35,038 nt of DNA from DATKLX01 sp035542155 (GTDB taxonomy: Bacteria > Chloroflexota > Anaerolineae > Anaerolineales > Anaerolineaceae), in contig DATKLX010000211.1 of NCBI GenBank assembly GCA_035542155.1, positions 1 through 35,038 of the forward strand, given 5' to 3'. The translations under genes and the position numbers were made by a program. Within the stretch, counting starts at the first letter, position 1. Every line of letters starts with the position of its first letter. This document shows positions 34,976 through 35,038 of this stretch, in pieces. Under the pieces are notes generated by a model. That model saw only the letters and a list, made by a program, of their open reading frames with translations, was not told the DNA's origin and did no database searches.

Positions 34976-35038
34976 CTAAGCCACCCCCACTCCGGCGACC
35001 ATCAAGCCGCTGGTCATCCCCGGCCAGGTCTTGTAGCC
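34976..35038 (-). CDS. 3' end of a further minus-strand gene (partial)
   Basis: The last 63 bases read on the minus strand as 20 sense codons ending in TAG, with sequence GYKTWPGMTSGLMVAGVGVA. Nearly all third positions are G or C, like the real genes here, which supports a coding end. The fragment is too short to identify; a small, hydrophobic C-terminus fits a membrane protein. Its stop lies about 90 bp upstream of the cluster promoter, with no clear terminator between. Confidence 0.4.
   Translation of the reverse strand, partial: GYKTWPGMTSGLMVAGVGVA

Overview
The window is a GC-rich, densely packed bacterial segment, most likely from an uncultured Chloroflexota (Anaerolineae-like) organism. 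That assignment is an inference. It rests on a full set of coenzyme F420 genes beside aerobic-type molybdenum hydroxylases, a Pro/Thr-rich lipoprotein linker on a sugar-binding protein, and a 3' gene remnant ending in a YLPAVSR-type tail like those of many Chloroflexota secreted proteins. No rRNA, tRNA, CRISPR array or transposase was seen.

Left part (+ strand, about 150-7194): a sugar-uptake operon. A sigma70-type promoter and a 14-bp tandem repeat precede a SorC-family regulator. It is followed by a ribose-type (CUT2) ABC transporter (lipoprotein, permease, double ATPase), a double-SIS-domain sugar-phosphate protein and a PfkB sugar kinase. A stem-loop lies between the binding-protein and permease genes. 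The substrate is not identifiable; the kinase plus SIS pair resembles ketose/amino-sugar or fructosamine (FrlD/FrlB-like) logic.

Middle (7195-11023): a short remnant of a secreted-protein gene, glmS on the minus strand, a 0.56-kb intergenic region rich in small hairpins, and an S41 (CtpA-like) peptidase on the plus strand.

Right part (minus strand, 34884 down to 11034): about 24 kb of 20 co-directional genes, many overlapping by ATGA, with a good promoter at the upstream end. It holds three molybdenum hydroxylases of the xanthine-dehydrogenase superfamily: a FAD subunit with a FeS-Mo fusion, a FAD-FeS fusion with a Mo subunit, and a second FAD subunit with a FeS-Mo fusion. It also holds the maturation set of selenium-dependent molybdenum hydroxylases (XdhC, YqeB, a YqeC-MocA fusion, a second MocA), an SsnA-like aminohydrolase and a NUDIX hydrolase. 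Embedded in it are F420 genes (cofC, cofD, cofE, an F420:NADPH oxidoreductase), an LLM-class F420-type oxidoreductase, a hotdog thioesterase, a 2H phosphoesterase and a CBS-domain pyrophosphatase.

Read together, the right part looks like a module that hydroxylates N-heterocycles (purine-like) with Mo enzymes and links this to F420 redox chemistry. This combination, with a 2H phosphoesterase inside the F420 genes and a thioesterase/LLM pair translationally coupled to a Mo hydroxylase, is the best candidate here for an undescribed system. The last 63 bases appear to be the 3' end of another minus-strand gene.
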